Under the pieces are notes generated by a model. It was not told the DNA's origin. It worked only from the letters and a program-made list of their open reading frames with translations, and did no database searches. A DNA stretch of 64,000 bases from Microbulbifer elongatus (GTDB lineage: Bacteria > Pseudomonadota > Gammaproteobacteria > Pseudomonadales > Cellvibrionaceae). The position numbers were made by a program, and so were the translations under genes. The DNA is taken from assembly GCF_020524885.1 (NCBI RefSeq), contig NZ_JAIVKJ010000001.1, positions 496,001-560,000 of the forward strand, written 5' to 3'. Of this stretch, positions 34,157-42,817 are shown in pieces (positions within the stretch are counted from its first letter, which is position 1; every line of letters begins with the position of its first letter).

Positions 34157-35032
34157 TTACTGTCCCAGTAATCGATTGCGGCGATCTACAGCATGCCGCT
34201 GCCAGCGCGCACTCGCCCAGCTGAGAATCTGCGCAGGCGCCTCGTTTGCCAGGGGGGGCGGCGGGTGAAAGCCGAGAAACGTCAGTGCCTGGACCAGGTT
34301 TTGTGACGGGGTGGCATCGTCCAGGGGGGCAGCGTGGTTCTGTTTACTGAGCTTCTGCCCGCCCTCATTCATCACCAGCGGCAGGTGGCCGAATAGTGGC
34401 GGCTCGGTGTCCAGTGCGCGAAATAGTTGTCGCTGGATGCCTGTGCAATCCAGAAGGTCGGCACCTCGCACCACGCAACTGACGTTCTGCTGGATATCGT
34501 CCACCACTACGGCCAGCTGGTACGCGTAGAGGCCATCCTTGCGCTTGAGGATCGGGTCTTCGGCAATCGGCTGGGTTTGCTCCCCTTGCCAGATATCGGT
34601 AAAAGTTTCGGTGGCACCGGCGCACGCAAAGCGCAGGGCGTATTGCCCCTGTTCGCCTACGCAGCTTTCCCGGCGGTGGCCGCCGGCCTTGCGCACCTGC
34701 TCGCGCGTGCAGGAGCACGGGTATACCAAGTCTTTCGCCCGCAGTTGCTCCAGCGCTTCCAGATAAAGAGTGTGGCGCCGGCTCTGCCATTCCACCGGCC
34801 CGTGGGCGTGGAGGCCGTGGGCATCGAGGGATGTCAGGATGCGCTGTGCCGCGCCGGGCATTTCCCGCGGTGGGTCCAGGTCTTCCATGCGCACCAGCCA
34901 GTGGCCGCCGTGGGCGATGCTGTCGAGGTAGCTACCGAGGGCGCAGACCAGTGAGCCGAAATGCAGGGGGCCAGTGGGGGACGGCGCAAAGCGACCGATG
35001 TAGTGTGCCGGAGGAGTGGTTAATACAGACAC
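34157..35032 (-). CDS. gluQ: Glutamyl-Q tRNA(Asp) synthetase
   Basis: This 291-residue truncated GluRS paralogue (YadB) charges glutamate onto queuosine 34 of tRNA-Asp. The Rossmann catalytic core has GRFAPSPTGPLHFGSLV (HIGH-like), zinc-type Cys residues (YPCSCTREQV) and QKLSKQN (KMSKS-like). The anticodon-binding domain of true GluRS is absent, as expected. The start is GTG with no clear SD. It lies between dksA (69 nt) and the cbrX-like gene, as in Pseudomonas, where dksA-gluQ are co-transcribed. Confidence 0.95.
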   Translation of the reverse strand: MSVLTTPPAHYIGRFAPSPTGPLHFGSLVCALGSYLDSIAHGGHWLVRMEDLDPPREMPGAAQRILTSLDAHGLHAHGPVEWQSRRHTLYLEALEQLRAKDLVYPCSCTREQVRKAGGHRRESCVGEQGQYALRFACAGATETFTDIWQGEQTQPIAEDPILKRKDGLYAYQLAVVVDDIQQNVSCVVRGADLLDCTGIQRQLFRALDTEPPLFGHLPLVMNEGGQKLSKQNHAAPLDDATPSQNLVQALTFLGFHPPPPLANEAPAQILSWASARWQRHAVDRRNRLLGQ

Positions 35033-35101
35033 TGGGAATGTATTCGGTATGAGAGGAGGGAACCGGGCAGCGCCTGCAGGCGCTACCCGAAAAACGCCCG
35101 A

Positions 35102-35545
35102 TCAGCCGGAGATCTGCTTTTCTTTGATTTCCGCCAGAGTCTTGCAGTCCACACACAGGGTGGCGGTGGGACGTGCTTCCAGACGGCGAATGCCGATTTC
35201 GACGCCACAAGCCTCGCAGAAGCCATAGTCGTCCTGGTCGATCAGTTCGATGGTGGCATCGATCTTCTTGATCAGTTTGCGCTCGCGATCGCGGGTGCGC
35301 AGTTCCAGGCTGAACTCTTCTTCCTGGCTGGCGCGGTCCGCAGGGTCCGGGAAGTTCGCAGCTTCATCTTTCATGTGAGTTACGGTGCGATCCACTTCTG
35401 CCATAAGTTCGGCCTTCCAGGCCAGCAGCAGTTTGCGGAAATGCTCCTGCTGCTTCTCATTCATGTACTCCTCGCCCTTCTGTTCCTGATAGGGCTCGAA
35501 GCCGTGAAGAGAATCGGATTTCGCAGCAGTATTGGGCATAGTCAT
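35102..35545 (-). CDS. dksA: RNA polymerase-binding transcription factor DksA
   Basis: This 147-residue protein acts in the RNA polymerase secondary channel and works with ppGpp. The coiled coil (about 40-110) is preceded by EEYMNEKQQEHFRKLLLAWK and contains the tip segment FPDPADRASQEEEFSLELR with the two Asp residues needed for activity. A four-Cys zinc finger follows (CEACGVEIG...CVDC). The start has two nearby ATGs (MTMPNT). The gene leads the dksA-gluQ-cbrAB region and is divergent from sfsA. Confidence 0.97.
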   Translation of the reverse strand: MTMPNTAAKSDSLHGFEPYQEQKGEEYMNEKQQEHFRKLLLAWKAELMAEVDRTVTHMKDEAANFPDPADRASQEEEFSLELRTRDRERKLIKKIDATIELIDQDDYGFCEACGVEIGIRRLEARPTATLCVDCKTLAEIKEKQISG

Positions 35546-35833
35546 TGCCTCTCTCGTAATACGGGCCCCGATTTATGGGGGCATTACAACCAAATTCAAG
35601 CCTAGCAGGCTGCACGAAGCCTAAGCGACCGCCGGCTGTATCCTCAGGCCGCTAATGCGACCAAGGCGAGGAAACTATCAAATCTCTCAGAACTGCGCCA
35701 CAAAATGTTGCCTCCTTGAGGTTCCGTCGACAATCCGACCGTGAAGAATTGGCTTGATGGTGTATTCTGGCGGCCGTTTTTTCGACAGCTTGTCGTTAAA
35801 TCCATTCAAACCTGACTTTTTGTAGGCTCTTGC

Positions 35834-36544
35834 GTGAAAATCAACCCGCCCCTCACCGAGGGAAGACTGCTGCGCCGTTACAAGCGATTTCTCGCCGATG
35901 TGGAGACTTCTGCTGGCGAAATTATAACCATTCATTGCCCCAACACCGGATCGATGAAAAATTGCTGGGAGGAAAAAACGCCCTGTTGGTATTCCGACTC
36001 CGGCAACCCCAAACGGAAATACCGCCACACCCTGGAAATTACCACCACCCCGGAAGGGGCGCTTGCCGGTGTCAACACGAGTCGTGCCAACCACCTGGTG
36101 GAAGAGGCCATCACCAATGGCGTGGTATCTGAGCTTCAGGGGTACGACACCCTGCGCAGGGAAGTGAAGTACGGAGAGGAAAACAGCCGCATTGATTTTC
36201 TGCTCAGTGGGAAAAAGGGCGACTGCTATGTAGAAGTGAAAAATGTGACCCTGGCTGAGGGTGCCCGGGGCCTGTTCCCGGATGCGGTCAGCGCGCGTGG
36301 TGCCAAACACCTGCGGGAGTTACAGAAGCTGGTGGAGTCGGGTACCCGGGCAGTGCTGTTCTACTGCGTGCAGCACTCGCAGATCGAAACCGTGGAGGCG
36401 GCCGCCGAGATCGATCCGGCTTACGCCGCGGCGTTAACAGCGGCGGTCAAGGCGGGGGTGGAAGTGATCGCCTATCGGGCACGGCTTGGAGCCGACGAGA
36501 TTTGCCTGAGTGAGCCAGTGCCGTTTATCGGGGAGCAGGGCTGA
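35834..36544 (+). CDS. sfsA: Sugar fermentation stimulation protein SfsA
   Basis: This 236-residue putative DNA/RNA nuclease-like protein belongs to the SfsA family. Typical blocks are RRYKRFLADVE, ITIHCPNTGSMKNC, NTSRANHLVEEAI, the nuclease-like RIDFLLSGKKGDCYVEVKNVTL (split D-ExK) and FPDAVSARGAKHLREL. The start is GTG at 35834, with a weak SD. Its true role is unclear despite the name. It stands divergent from dksA, as in Pseudomonas, and converges on the Rieske gene. Confidence 0.94.
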   Translation: MKINPPLTEGRLLRRYKRFLADVETSAGEIITIHCPNTGSMKNCWEEKTPCWYSDSGNPKRKYRHTLEITTTPEGALAGVNTSRANHLVEEAITNGVVSELQGYDTLRREVKYGEENSRIDFLLSGKKGDCYVEVKNVTLAEGARGLFPDAVSARGAKHLRELQKLVESGTRAVLFYCVQHSQIETVEAAAEIDPAYAAALTAAVKAGVEVIAYRARLGADEICLSEPVPFIGEQG

Positions 36545-36564
36545 AGATGAAAGTTGCGCTGGAA

Positions 36565-36909
36565 TCAGTCTGCCAATAAAACGTAGAGCCCTTCCTGAGC
36601 GTATTCCACCGGTACTGGCGTCAGCGCATCGCCCGCGCAGGGGCCGGCGATGCACTCGCCAGTAGTAATCTCAAACAGCGCACCGTGGGAGGCGCATTGG
36701 ATCAGAGCCTTCTCCGAATCCAGAAACTGGTCCGGCTGCCATTCCAGGTTGATGCCCCGGTGCGGGCAGATGTTTTTATAGGCGAAGACTTCGCCGTCTT
36801 TCTTGACCGCAAACACATTGTCCATGCCCGCGCTCTTGTCGCCGAGGGGAAAGCCCTTGGATTCGCCTTCGCTGAGTTCGTCGTAGCTGCAGAGAAAATG
36901 TTTTTGCAT
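36565..36909 (-). CDS. Rieske-type [2Fe-2S] ferredoxin-like protein
   Basis: This 114-residue soluble protein has the Rieske cluster ligands C-x-H (NICPHRGINLEW) and C-x2-H (IQCASHGALFEITTGE). The pattern CIAGPCAGDALTPVPVEY follows, as in small Rieske ferredoxins related to NirD or to dioxygenase ferredoxin components. No oxygenase or reductase gene lies beside it, so its redox partner is unknown. It is a single gene between sfsA and the protease gene. Confidence 0.92.
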   Translation of the reverse strand: MQKHFLCSYDELSEGESKGFPLGDKSAGMDNVFAVKKDGEVFAYKNICPHRGINLEWQPDQFLDSEKALIQCASHGALFEITTGECIAGPCAGDALTPVPVEYAQEGLYVLLAD

Positions 36910-36954
36910 GGATATACACGTGTCGGATGAATTTCTGGCGCGCAGTGTAACTGC

Positions 36955-38028
36955 TCAGGGCGCGGCGAGCACCAGGGAGGTCTGGTAGGCCTCGCCGTCA
37001 CGCAGGTACTCCACCTTCACCTCGTCCCCGGGGCGACGGTTCTCCAGCACATTCATCAGGTCGTCGTAATTACTGACCGGGAGCCCGTCGATACCGACGA
37101 TCACATCCCCCAGTTGCCAGCCTCCACGACTGCCGCGATACACGCCGCGCAGCCCCGCGCGCTCTGCCGGCAGGCCAGGCGCAGTGCGCAGCACCGCAAC
37201 GCCTTTGAAATCGTAACGGTTTGCCCACTGATCCGGCGCCGATTCGATTCCCAGGATGGGCCTTACCAGGCGTCCATGGGCAATCAGTTCGGGTACGATC
37301 TTCTTCACGGTATCTACTGGAATGGCGAAGCCGATACCGACACTGGCGCCACTGGGGCTGTATATCGCTGTATTCACGCCGATAAGGCGCCCACTGCTGT
37401 CGAGCAGCGGCCCGCCGGAATTCCCCGGATTGATCGCCGCATCCGTCTGTATCACATTGCGAATGGTGCGATTGCCGGTCGCCTCGATCTCGCGGCCGAG
37501 GGCGCTGACCACGCCGGTAGTTAGCGTAGTGTCCAGGCCAAAAGGGTTGCCGATGGCGAGTACCTTGCGCCCCACCGAAAGCCCTGCGGACTCACCGGGA
37601 AGCAGCGGCTTCAGTAGCTCTCGCGGGGCATTGATCTTCAGTACCGCCAGATCCTTTTCTGGCGCAGAACCCACCAACTCCGCCGGCCATTCACTGCGAT
37701 CTTGCAGGGTAATGGTGATTTTGCGGGCTTCTTCGATCACGTGGTAATTGGTTACTACATGACCCTTTTCGTCCCAGATGAAGCCACTGCCGGCCCCTTT
37801 GGGCACCGTGTGCAGGCGCAGGGTCCAGCGGTCGCGGACCACGGTTTCATTGGTGACGTAAACCACCGACGGACTGGCGAAGTTGAACACCTGCATGGTG
37901 TTGGTTTCGTCATCGGTGGCGAACTGTGGGATACGGGAGTCTGCGATGGCACTGTTCAGGGTACTAAACGCCGAGCAAATCAGCAGAAGGGCGAGGGCGA
38001 AACTGGAGCGAAAATTTTTCACAAGCAT
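36955..38028 (-). CDS. DegS/HtrA-like periplasmic serine protease
   Basis: This 357-residue trypsin-like protease starts at MLVKNFRSS. It has a signal sequence or anchor (about 8-29), a protease domain with catalytic His96 (TNYHVIEEA), Asp126 (EKDLAVLK) and Ser204 (GNSGGPL), and one PDZ domain (about 255-350, VAVLRTAPGLPAERAG, GDVIVGIDG). A single PDZ is like DegS, but the long mature N-terminus and cleavable-looking signal suggest a periplasmic relative. The 50-codon upstream open extension lacks signal features and was excluded. It lies 67 nt downstream of htpX, consistent with an envelope-stress pair. Confidence 0.92.
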   Translation of the reverse strand: MLVKNFRSSFALALLLICSAFSTLNSAIADSRIPQFATDDETNTMQVFNFASPSVVYVTNETVVRDRWTLRLHTVPKGAGSGFIWDEKGHVVTNYHVIEEARKITITLQDRSEWPAELVGSAPEKDLAVLKINAPRELLKPLLPGESAGLSVGRKVLAIGNPFGLDTTLTTGVVSALGREIEATGNRTIRNVIQTDAAINPGNSGGPLLDSSGRLIGVNTAIYSPSGASVGIGFAIPVDTVKKIVPELIAHGRLVRPILGIESAPDQWANRYDFKGVAVLRTAPGLPAERAGLRGVYRGSRGGWQLGDVIVGIDGLPVSNYDDLMNVLENRRPGDEVKVEYLRDGEAYQTSLVLAAP

Positions 38029-38064
38029 TGGTGGATGAATTCCTGCACGTGGGTTTTGCTCGGG

Positions 38065-38085
38065 TCGGGGGGGCAGGCCCCCCGA
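38065..38085 (-). other. GC-only hairpin between htpX and protease gene
   Basis: TCGGGGGG/CCCCCCGA arms (about 8 bp, tight loop) lie between the htpX stop and the protease ATG. No U-tract follows. It may limit read-through or block processing; low certainty. Confidence 0.4.
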
Positions 38086-38095
38086 GGTTTGGCAA

Positions 38096-38983
38096 TTATC
38101 GAGCAGAATTTTGCAGTGCCAGGATCCGATCCTCAAGAGGCGGGTGGCTGGCGAGCAGGGCGGCCATGCTGTTGCCATAGATGCCGAAGGCTTTCATGTT
38201 CGCCGGCAGCGGCTCCTCGCGGCCTGCCTCGGACTCCGCCTTGATACGGGCCAGCGCCGCAATCATGGCGTTGGGGCTGGCCAGATGGGCGCCGGCGGCG
38301 TCCGCACGGTATTCGCGGCGGCGACTGAACCAAGCGACGATCATCATCGCAAACACCCCAAACACCATGTCCATGATGATGGATGTGATGTAGTAGCCGA
38401 TGCCCAGTCCCTGCTCATTGCGCAGCAGTACGCGGTCGACGAAGAAGCCGACAATGCGCGCAAAGAACATCACGAAGGTGTTTACTACGCCCTGGATCAG
38501 GGCCAGGGTGATCATGTCGCCGTTGGCCACGTGGCCAATTTCGTGACCGATCACCGCGCGTGCCTCATCCCGATTGAAACGCTGCAGTAGGCCGGCACTG
38601 ACCGCCACCAGCGCATTATTCCGGTTCCAGCCGGTGGCAAAGGCATTGGCCTGGGGCATGGGAAAAATACCCACATCGGGCATGCCGATCCCGGCCTTTT
38701 GCGACAGCTCACGTACGGTTTCCACCAGCCAGCGCTCGTCCGCGGTCTGGGGCTGGTCGATCACCTGGGTGCGGGTGGACATACGCGCGATGGTTTTCGA
38801 CATCAGCAGAGAAATCAGCGCGCCGCCAATACCGAAAATGGCACACATCAATAGCAGGCCAGGCAGGTTCAGGTTGACGCCATTGGCATCGAGAATGCCC
38901 TGTATACCCAGCAAGTTGAATATGATGCCGACGAGCACCATCACCGCCAGGTTGGTAAGCAAAAAGAGCCCTATTCGCAACAT
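38096..38983 (-). CDS. htpX: Membrane zinc metalloprotease HtpX
   Basis: This 295-residue M48 protease degrades damaged inner-membrane proteins. Two N-terminal helices (about 5-25 and 40-62) precede the zinc site HEIGH (147-151) and the third ligand Glu in [15 protein letters not shown]. Two further hydrophobic segments lie at about 158-205, the usual HtpX topology. The SD CGGAGAAG precedes the ATG. I looked for a heat-shock sigma-32 promoter upstream and found no convincing one. Confidence 0.96.
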   Translation of the reverse strand: MLRIGLFLLTNLAVMVLVGIIFNLLGIQGILDANGVNLNLPGLLLMCAIFGIGGALISLLMSKTIARMSTRTQVIDQPQTADERWLVETVRELSQKAGIGMPDVGIFPMPQANAFATGWNRNNALVAVSAGLLQRFNRDEARAVIGHEIGHVANGDMITLALIQGVVNTFVMFFARIVGFFVDRVLLRNEQGLGIGYYITSIIMDMVFGVFAMMIVAWFSRRREYRADAAGAHLASPNAMIAALARIKAESEAGREEPLPANMKAFGIYGNSMAALLASHPPLEDRILALQNSAR

Positions 38984-39195
38984 CAGACTTCTCCGAGAGA
39001 CATTGAGGAAAACACGAGATCGAGGAACACAAACGAAACTTAAAGAGGACGCTACTCAGGCGGCCCGGGTCCAGTTTAAGCTGACCGGCACGGCGCAGGT
39101 ATACACCACCTCTCAGGCGGGGCGTCAGGGGTTAGATAGGGTCTGATTGCGCCATTTACAAGTCTGTTCGGGCGCAATTTCAGGAGAGTATAGGG

Positions 39196-39480
39196 TCAGG
39201 CGCTGTCTTTGCGGGACATCAGCTGCTCAGCCTCAGTGACGAGTGAAGCCTTGAGGTCTGGGTCCAGGTCGTTCCAGTGGACGTCCAGCAGGGCACCCTG
39301 CAGAGCATAAAGGAGAACGCGGGAGGCGTTGATACCGCGACGGCGAATACTGGCGAACGCTTCAGCCGGCCCCACGCGGTGCAGGTCATCCTGAGTGCGA
39401 ATGCCAATGGAATGAAGAATATTGACGGAGGCGAGTCCCAGGTTTTTCAGTTTTAACAACTCTGATTGACTTGGGTGCAT
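39196..39480 (-). CDS. TfoX C-terminal domain protein
   Basis: This 94-residue protein corresponds to the C-terminal (helix-hairpin-helix-like) domain of TfoX/Sxy. It opens MHPSQSELLKLKNLGLASVNILHSIGI, followed by RVGPAEAFASIRRRG and SRVLLYALQGAL. The N-terminal TfoX domain is absent, as in many stand-alone Pseudomonas-type proteins. The start at 39480 is supported by SD AGGGA; the open frame upstream is not family sequence. The role (competence or otherwise) is not known for this short form. Confidence 0.88.
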   Translation of the reverse strand: MHPSQSELLKLKNLGLASVNILHSIGIRTQDDLHRVGPAEAFASIRRRGINASRVLLYALQGALLDVHWNDLDPDLKASLVTEAEQLMSRKDSA

Positions 39481-39846
39481 AAATTCATTCCCTGAACTGT
39501 TGATGCTTTTGTTGCATCGCGCTGATACATCGCGGCGTAACAGCCTGCCGCGGCACTTTCGATCCGGCTCTACCCTGAGCCAGATGCAACGGGCGTCCAA
39601 CATAGCACAAAAGCACAAAAGCCCAAACCGTGTTGCTCACTGCCAGAGATTGTAGGTTCCACTTCGATGCGAACACTTGAGAGGGCAATAGCAGGGAACA
39701 GTCCGGAAATTTGCGGCCGCCGTCAGCACGCGGCACACTTGTACTATTTAGTCACGTCCGCAGCAAAAGCCTAGTCTGTATTATTCGCTTTTGCAGTATT
39801 TCGTGTTCCCTGTGTGAGCGCTTTTTTGTACCAGAGGCCCGCTTAA
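39481..39846. other. Divergent intergenic region, no gene seen
   Basis: This 366-nt gap separates the TfoX-like and M15 peptidase genes. I see only overlapping chance frames and no RNA-like fold or convincing promoter. Confidence 0.55.
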
Positions 39847-40575
39847 ATGCACCAACTTCTGAAAAATATCCTATTTGGGTTCACCGATGCGCACGTGATT
39901 CTTGAGCCGGTCTCCGGCCAGCTGATGCACCCGGAAGCGCTCACGGCATTTGACCAATTGCGACGTGATGCCCGGTTGGCAGGTTTCGACCCGAAGGTGG
40001 TCTCCGGATTTCGCGATTTCGCGCGTCAGCGCACCATCTGGAATGCCAAGGCTTGCGGGCAGCGACCGGTATTCGACAGTGAGGGGCGAGAGCTGGATGT
40101 GGCGCGAATGTCGCCAGAGGAAATTGTATTCGCTATATTGCGCTGGTCGGCACTGCCCGGAGGCTCTCGTCACCACTGGGGTACGGATTTTGATGTGATT
40201 GATGCCGCCGCAGTACCGGAGGATTTTCGGGTTCAGCTGACTCCGGAGGAAGTGGCAGACGAGGGTGTGTTTGGCCCATTCCACTGCTGGCTCGACGAGC
40301 GAATCGCCGAAGGAAAAAGCTATGGTCTTTTCCGCCCTTACGCGGTAGATCGCGGCGGTGTGGCTCCCGAGCGCTGGCACCTGAGCTACGCGCCGCGCGC
40401 GCGCGAGTTTCAGGATCTCCTGACCGAGCAGGCCCTGCTGGAGCAAATCCTGAGTTGCGAGCAAACGCAGGGGCTGACACTGACTGAATGCATTTGCGAC
40501 CAGATGCCGGAAATCTTCCCGCGTTTTATAGCGGTGCCGGATGCGGCCTACCCCACAAATATCACCCGACTATGA
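39847..40575 (+). CDS. M15-family D-Ala-D-Ala carboxypeptidase-like peptidase
   Basis: This 242-residue zinc peptidase of the VanY/M15B type has ligands in SRHHWGTDFDVID (His and Asp) and the late ERWHLSY (His). VSGFRDFARQRTIWNAK at about 52-68 is the usual substrate-side motif. No signal peptide is evident, so it may be cytoplasmic or exported unconventionally. Such enzymes trim peptidoglycan stem peptides. It stands 45 nt upstream of the serine acetyltransferase gene, probably in one transcript. Confidence 0.9.
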   Translation: MHQLLKNILFGFTDAHVILEPVSGQLMHPEALTAFDQLRRDARLAGFDPKVVSGFRDFARQRTIWNAKACGQRPVFDSEGRELDVARMSPEEIVFAILRWSALPGGSRHHWGTDFDVIDAAAVPEDFRVQLTPEEVADEGVFGPFHCWLDERIAEGKSYGLFRPYAVDRGGVAPERWHLSYAPRAREFQDLLTEQALLEQILSCEQTQGLTLTECICDQMPEIFPRFIAVPDAAYPTNITRL

Positions 40576-40592
40576 TGACCAGGTGCCAGCAC

Positions 40593-40608
40593 AGGAGCTA
40601 CCGCCATT
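40593..40608 (+). promoter_or_regulatory. Shine-Dalgarno pointing to an ATT start for cysE
   Basis: AGGAG at 40593-40597 is 8 nt before an in-frame ATT (40606). The first standard start, GTG at 40621, is 23 nt from it and has no SD of its own. An AUU start (as in infC) would add ISLSE to the N-terminus. This is inference from spacing only. Confidence 0.4.
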
Positions 40609-40620
40609 TCTCTTAGCGAA

Positions 40621-41421
40621 GTGAAAGTCCACGAACTGAAACAGCGCGATATCTGGACCGCCATGCGCGCAGAGGCCGCTGCCGCCGCTTCCGGCGAGCC
40701 GGTGTTGGCCAGCTATTTCCACAATACGGTTTTGCGCCACAACACCATTGACCGTGCGTTGGCCTATCAGCTGGCGTCGGTACTGGATCATGCGGCACTG
40801 ACGGCGACGGCCTTGCAGGAAGTGATCGCCGCGGCCCTCGCCGACGATCCGGGTATTTCCCAGTGTATGCAGGCGGATATCTGCGCCTGGTTCGACCGCG
40901 ACCCGGCGTGCGACCAGTACCTGATGCCGTTCCTCTACTTCAAGGGTTTCCACGCCCTGCAGTCCCATCGCATCGCACACTGGTTGTGGAAGAAGGGACG
41001 CCACACCTTGGCATTGTATTTCCAGAGCCAGGTTTCCGAACAGTTTGCGGTGGATATTCATCCCGCCGCCCGTTTTGGTTGCGGCATCATGATCGACCAT
41101 GCCACCGGATTTGTGGTGGGTGAGACCTGCGTGGTGGAGGATGACGTCTCCATCCTCCACTCGGTGACCCTGGGTGGCAGCGGTAGCGGCGGTGGGGACC
41201 GTCACCCCAAAATCGGACGCGGTGTCATGATTGGTGCCGGTGCCAAGGTTCTGGGGCCCATTCGGGTTGGCGAAGGTGTAAAAGTTGCGGCGGGCAGCCT
41301 GGTGTTACGGGACGTGCCGGCCCATTCCACAGTCGCTGGTGTTCCGGCGCGTGTGGTGGGTGGAAAATGTGAAGGGGCACCGGCCTACACCATGGATCAG
41401 ACACTGGATTCCGACGACTAA
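40621..41421 (+). CDS. cysE: Serine O-acetyltransferase CysE
   Basis: This 266-residue protein resembles E. coli CysE throughout. It has an N-terminal helical domain (about 1-140, FLYFKGFHALQSHRIAHWLW) and a left-handed beta-helix of hexapeptide repeats (about 145-240) with the catalytic His pair in DIHPAARFGCGIMIDHATG. The loop LGGSGSGGGDRHPKIG and the end VAGVPARVVG also fit. It makes O-acetylserine from serine and acetyl-CoA for cysteine synthesis, usually inhibited by cysteine through its C-terminal tail. GTG is the first standard start, but spacing suggests ATT at 40606 may be used. Confidence 0.94.
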   Translation: MKVHELKQRDIWTAMRAEAAAAASGEPVLASYFHNTVLRHNTIDRALAYQLASVLDHAALTATALQEVIAAALADDPGISQCMQADICAWFDRDPACDQYLMPFLYFKGFHALQSHRIAHWLWKKGRHTLALYFQSQVSEQFAVDIHPAARFGCGIMIDHATGFVVGETCVVEDDVSILHSVTLGGSGSGGGDRHPKIGRGVMIGAGAKVLGPIRVGEGVKVAAGSLVLRDVPAHSTVAGVPARVVGGKCEGAPAYTMDQTLDSDD

Positions 41422-41541
41422 ATTGGTTTGAATAGTCGCTGTAAGCCGCGCCAGTCGTGGCAAGATAAAGAAACAATAAGAGAAATAAGAACTGCCGGCA
41501 GGCACCGGCAATACCTTCGAGCCCACTTTTGAGGTAAGGCA

Positions 41542-42093
41542 ATGAGCGAATCGACCTATAGCGTGATTTTCCGTGGTGACCTGCTGCCCGGGTACACCGC
41601 GGCGGACGTGAAAGCCAATTTTGCGCGCCTGTTCAAGGCGGGCCCGGAAACCGTGGAGAAGCTGTTTAGTGGTCGTCCGTTGGCGATCAAGAAAGGGCTG
41701 AATCACGCCCAGGCGGAGCAGCTGCAGGCAACCCTGGCACGTCATGGGGCGCAGTCTGCGCTCAAGGCGGAGGGCGAGCCTGAGCCCGTATCTAAACCTG
41801 AGCCGGCGGCCGCGGCGCCACAGCCAGTGTCATCCGTTCCCGCGGTACCGGAAGTTGAACCGGCAGGCGGTCTTTCGCTGGCCCCGATGGAGGGCAACTT
41901 GCTGAAGGAGCACGAGCGCTCGAAGGTGGATCCGGTGCAGGTACCGGTGAGTCACCTCAGCCTGAAGCCCGCAGTTGGGAACCTGGTGGAAGCGAGCGAG
42001 CAGCAACAAGTGCCGCCCGTCGAGGTGCAGGTGCCAGACTGGCAGCTGGGCGGTCACGCTACCGGTAAGGCTTCGTTCAAGCTACCGGACTGA
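41542..42093 (+). CDS. Hypothetical protein with tandem 29-residue repeats
   Basis: I do not recognise a named function for this 183-residue protein. The first 75 residues form a compact unit (YSVIFRGDLLPGYTAADVKA, LFSGRPLAIKKGLNHAQAEQ) resembling small N-terminal modules of membrane-linked proteins. A Pro/Ala/Glu-rich linker follows (about 78-110). The C-terminus holds two copies of an about 29-residue repeat with the pattern LSLxPxxGNLxxxxE...VxPVxVxV. It is acidic, with no membrane helix or signal peptide. The SD GAGGTAAGG precedes the ATG. Its last 12 nt overlap the end of the converging tag gene. Confidence 0.8.
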   Translation: MSESTYSVIFRGDLLPGYTAADVKANFARLFKAGPETVEKLFSGRPLAIKKGLNHAQAEQLQATLARHGAQSALKAEGEPEPVSKPEPAAAAPQPVSSVPAVPEVEPAGGLSLAPMEGNLLKEHERSKVDPVQVPVSHLSLKPAVGNLVEASEQQQVPPVEVQVPDWQLGGHATGKASFKLPD

Positions 42094-42705
42094 GTGGGTG
42101 GAAGGTCGCTTAAACTGCTTCCGGGCTTTGTCCACGGCTTTGCGTGTGACGCAATTTTCCACGTGGTCATTGATCAGTCCCATCGCCTGCATAAACGCGT
42201 AAACGGTGGTGGGGCCAACAAATTTCCAGCCGCGCTTTTTTAGGTCCTTTGAAATGGCCTTGGAAGCATCAGAAGTAGAAACACTTTGCGGTGCGGTATC
42301 TGCGGATTCCTCGGGCTCGAAGCGCCAGAAATAGGCCGCCAGTGAACCTTCCTCTTTAATCATCTCGCGGGCGCGCCGGGCGTTGTTGATCACTGCCTCA
42401 ATTTTGCCCCTGTGGCGCACAATTCCCTCGTCCTGTAGCAGCCGCTCCACATCTTTTTCGGAAAATCTCGCCACCTTGTTGAAGTCAAACTGTTTGAAGG
42501 CTGCGCGAAAGTTTTCCCGCTTGGCGAGAATGGTTCGCCAGCTCAGCCCCGACTGAAACCCCTCCAGGCAGATCTTTTCAAACAGGCGCTGGTCGTCGTC
42601 CACCGGGAAACCCCACTCGTTATCGTGGTAGGGAAAGAAGTCGTCAGTGGCGGCACACCAGCCGCAACGGGGTTTGCCATCGGGCCCATTGACGGTATTT
42701 GGCAT
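42082..42705 (-). CDS. tag: DNA-3-methyladenine glycosylase I
   Basis: This 207-residue HhH glycosylase removes 3-methyladenine from alkylated DNA. Tag hallmarks are present: RCGWCAATDDFFPYHDNEWGFP with the zinc Cys pair, LFEKICLEGFQSGLSWRTILAKRE, and the C-terminal LKKRGWKFVGPTTVYAFMQAMGLINDHVENC. The start at 42705 has SD CGGAG; the 19-codon upstream extension was excluded. An insert (about 145-165, Ser/Asp/Glu-rich) makes it longer than E. coli Tag. It is a single gene converging on the hypothetical gene. Confidence 0.95.
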   Translation of the reverse strand: MPNTVNGPDGKPRCGWCAATDDFFPYHDNEWGFPVDDDQRLFEKICLEGFQSGLSWRTILAKRENFRAAFKQFDFNKVARFSEKDVERLLQDEGIVRHRGKIEAVINNARRAREMIKEEGSLAAYFWRFEPEESADTAPQSVSTSDASKAISKDLKKRGWKFVGPTTVYAFMQAMGLINDHVENCVTRKAVDKARKQFKRPSTHSVR

Positions 42706-42762
42706 GAATGCTGCTCCGTAAATTTTTGTTCTCTGTGTTTGTTGAGAGTATTTAACGGGCAC

Positions 42763-42788
42763 AAAAAAGCCGGCGCAAGGCCGGCTTT
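42763..42788 (-). terminator. Rho-independent terminator of ppa
   Basis: Stem AAAGCCGGC/GCCGGCTTT is followed on the minus strand by TTTTTT, 30 nt after the ppa stop and upstream of tag. Confidence 0.92.
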
Positions 42789-42817
42789 CGGAAAGATTGG
42801 GTGATCACTCGTGCGGA

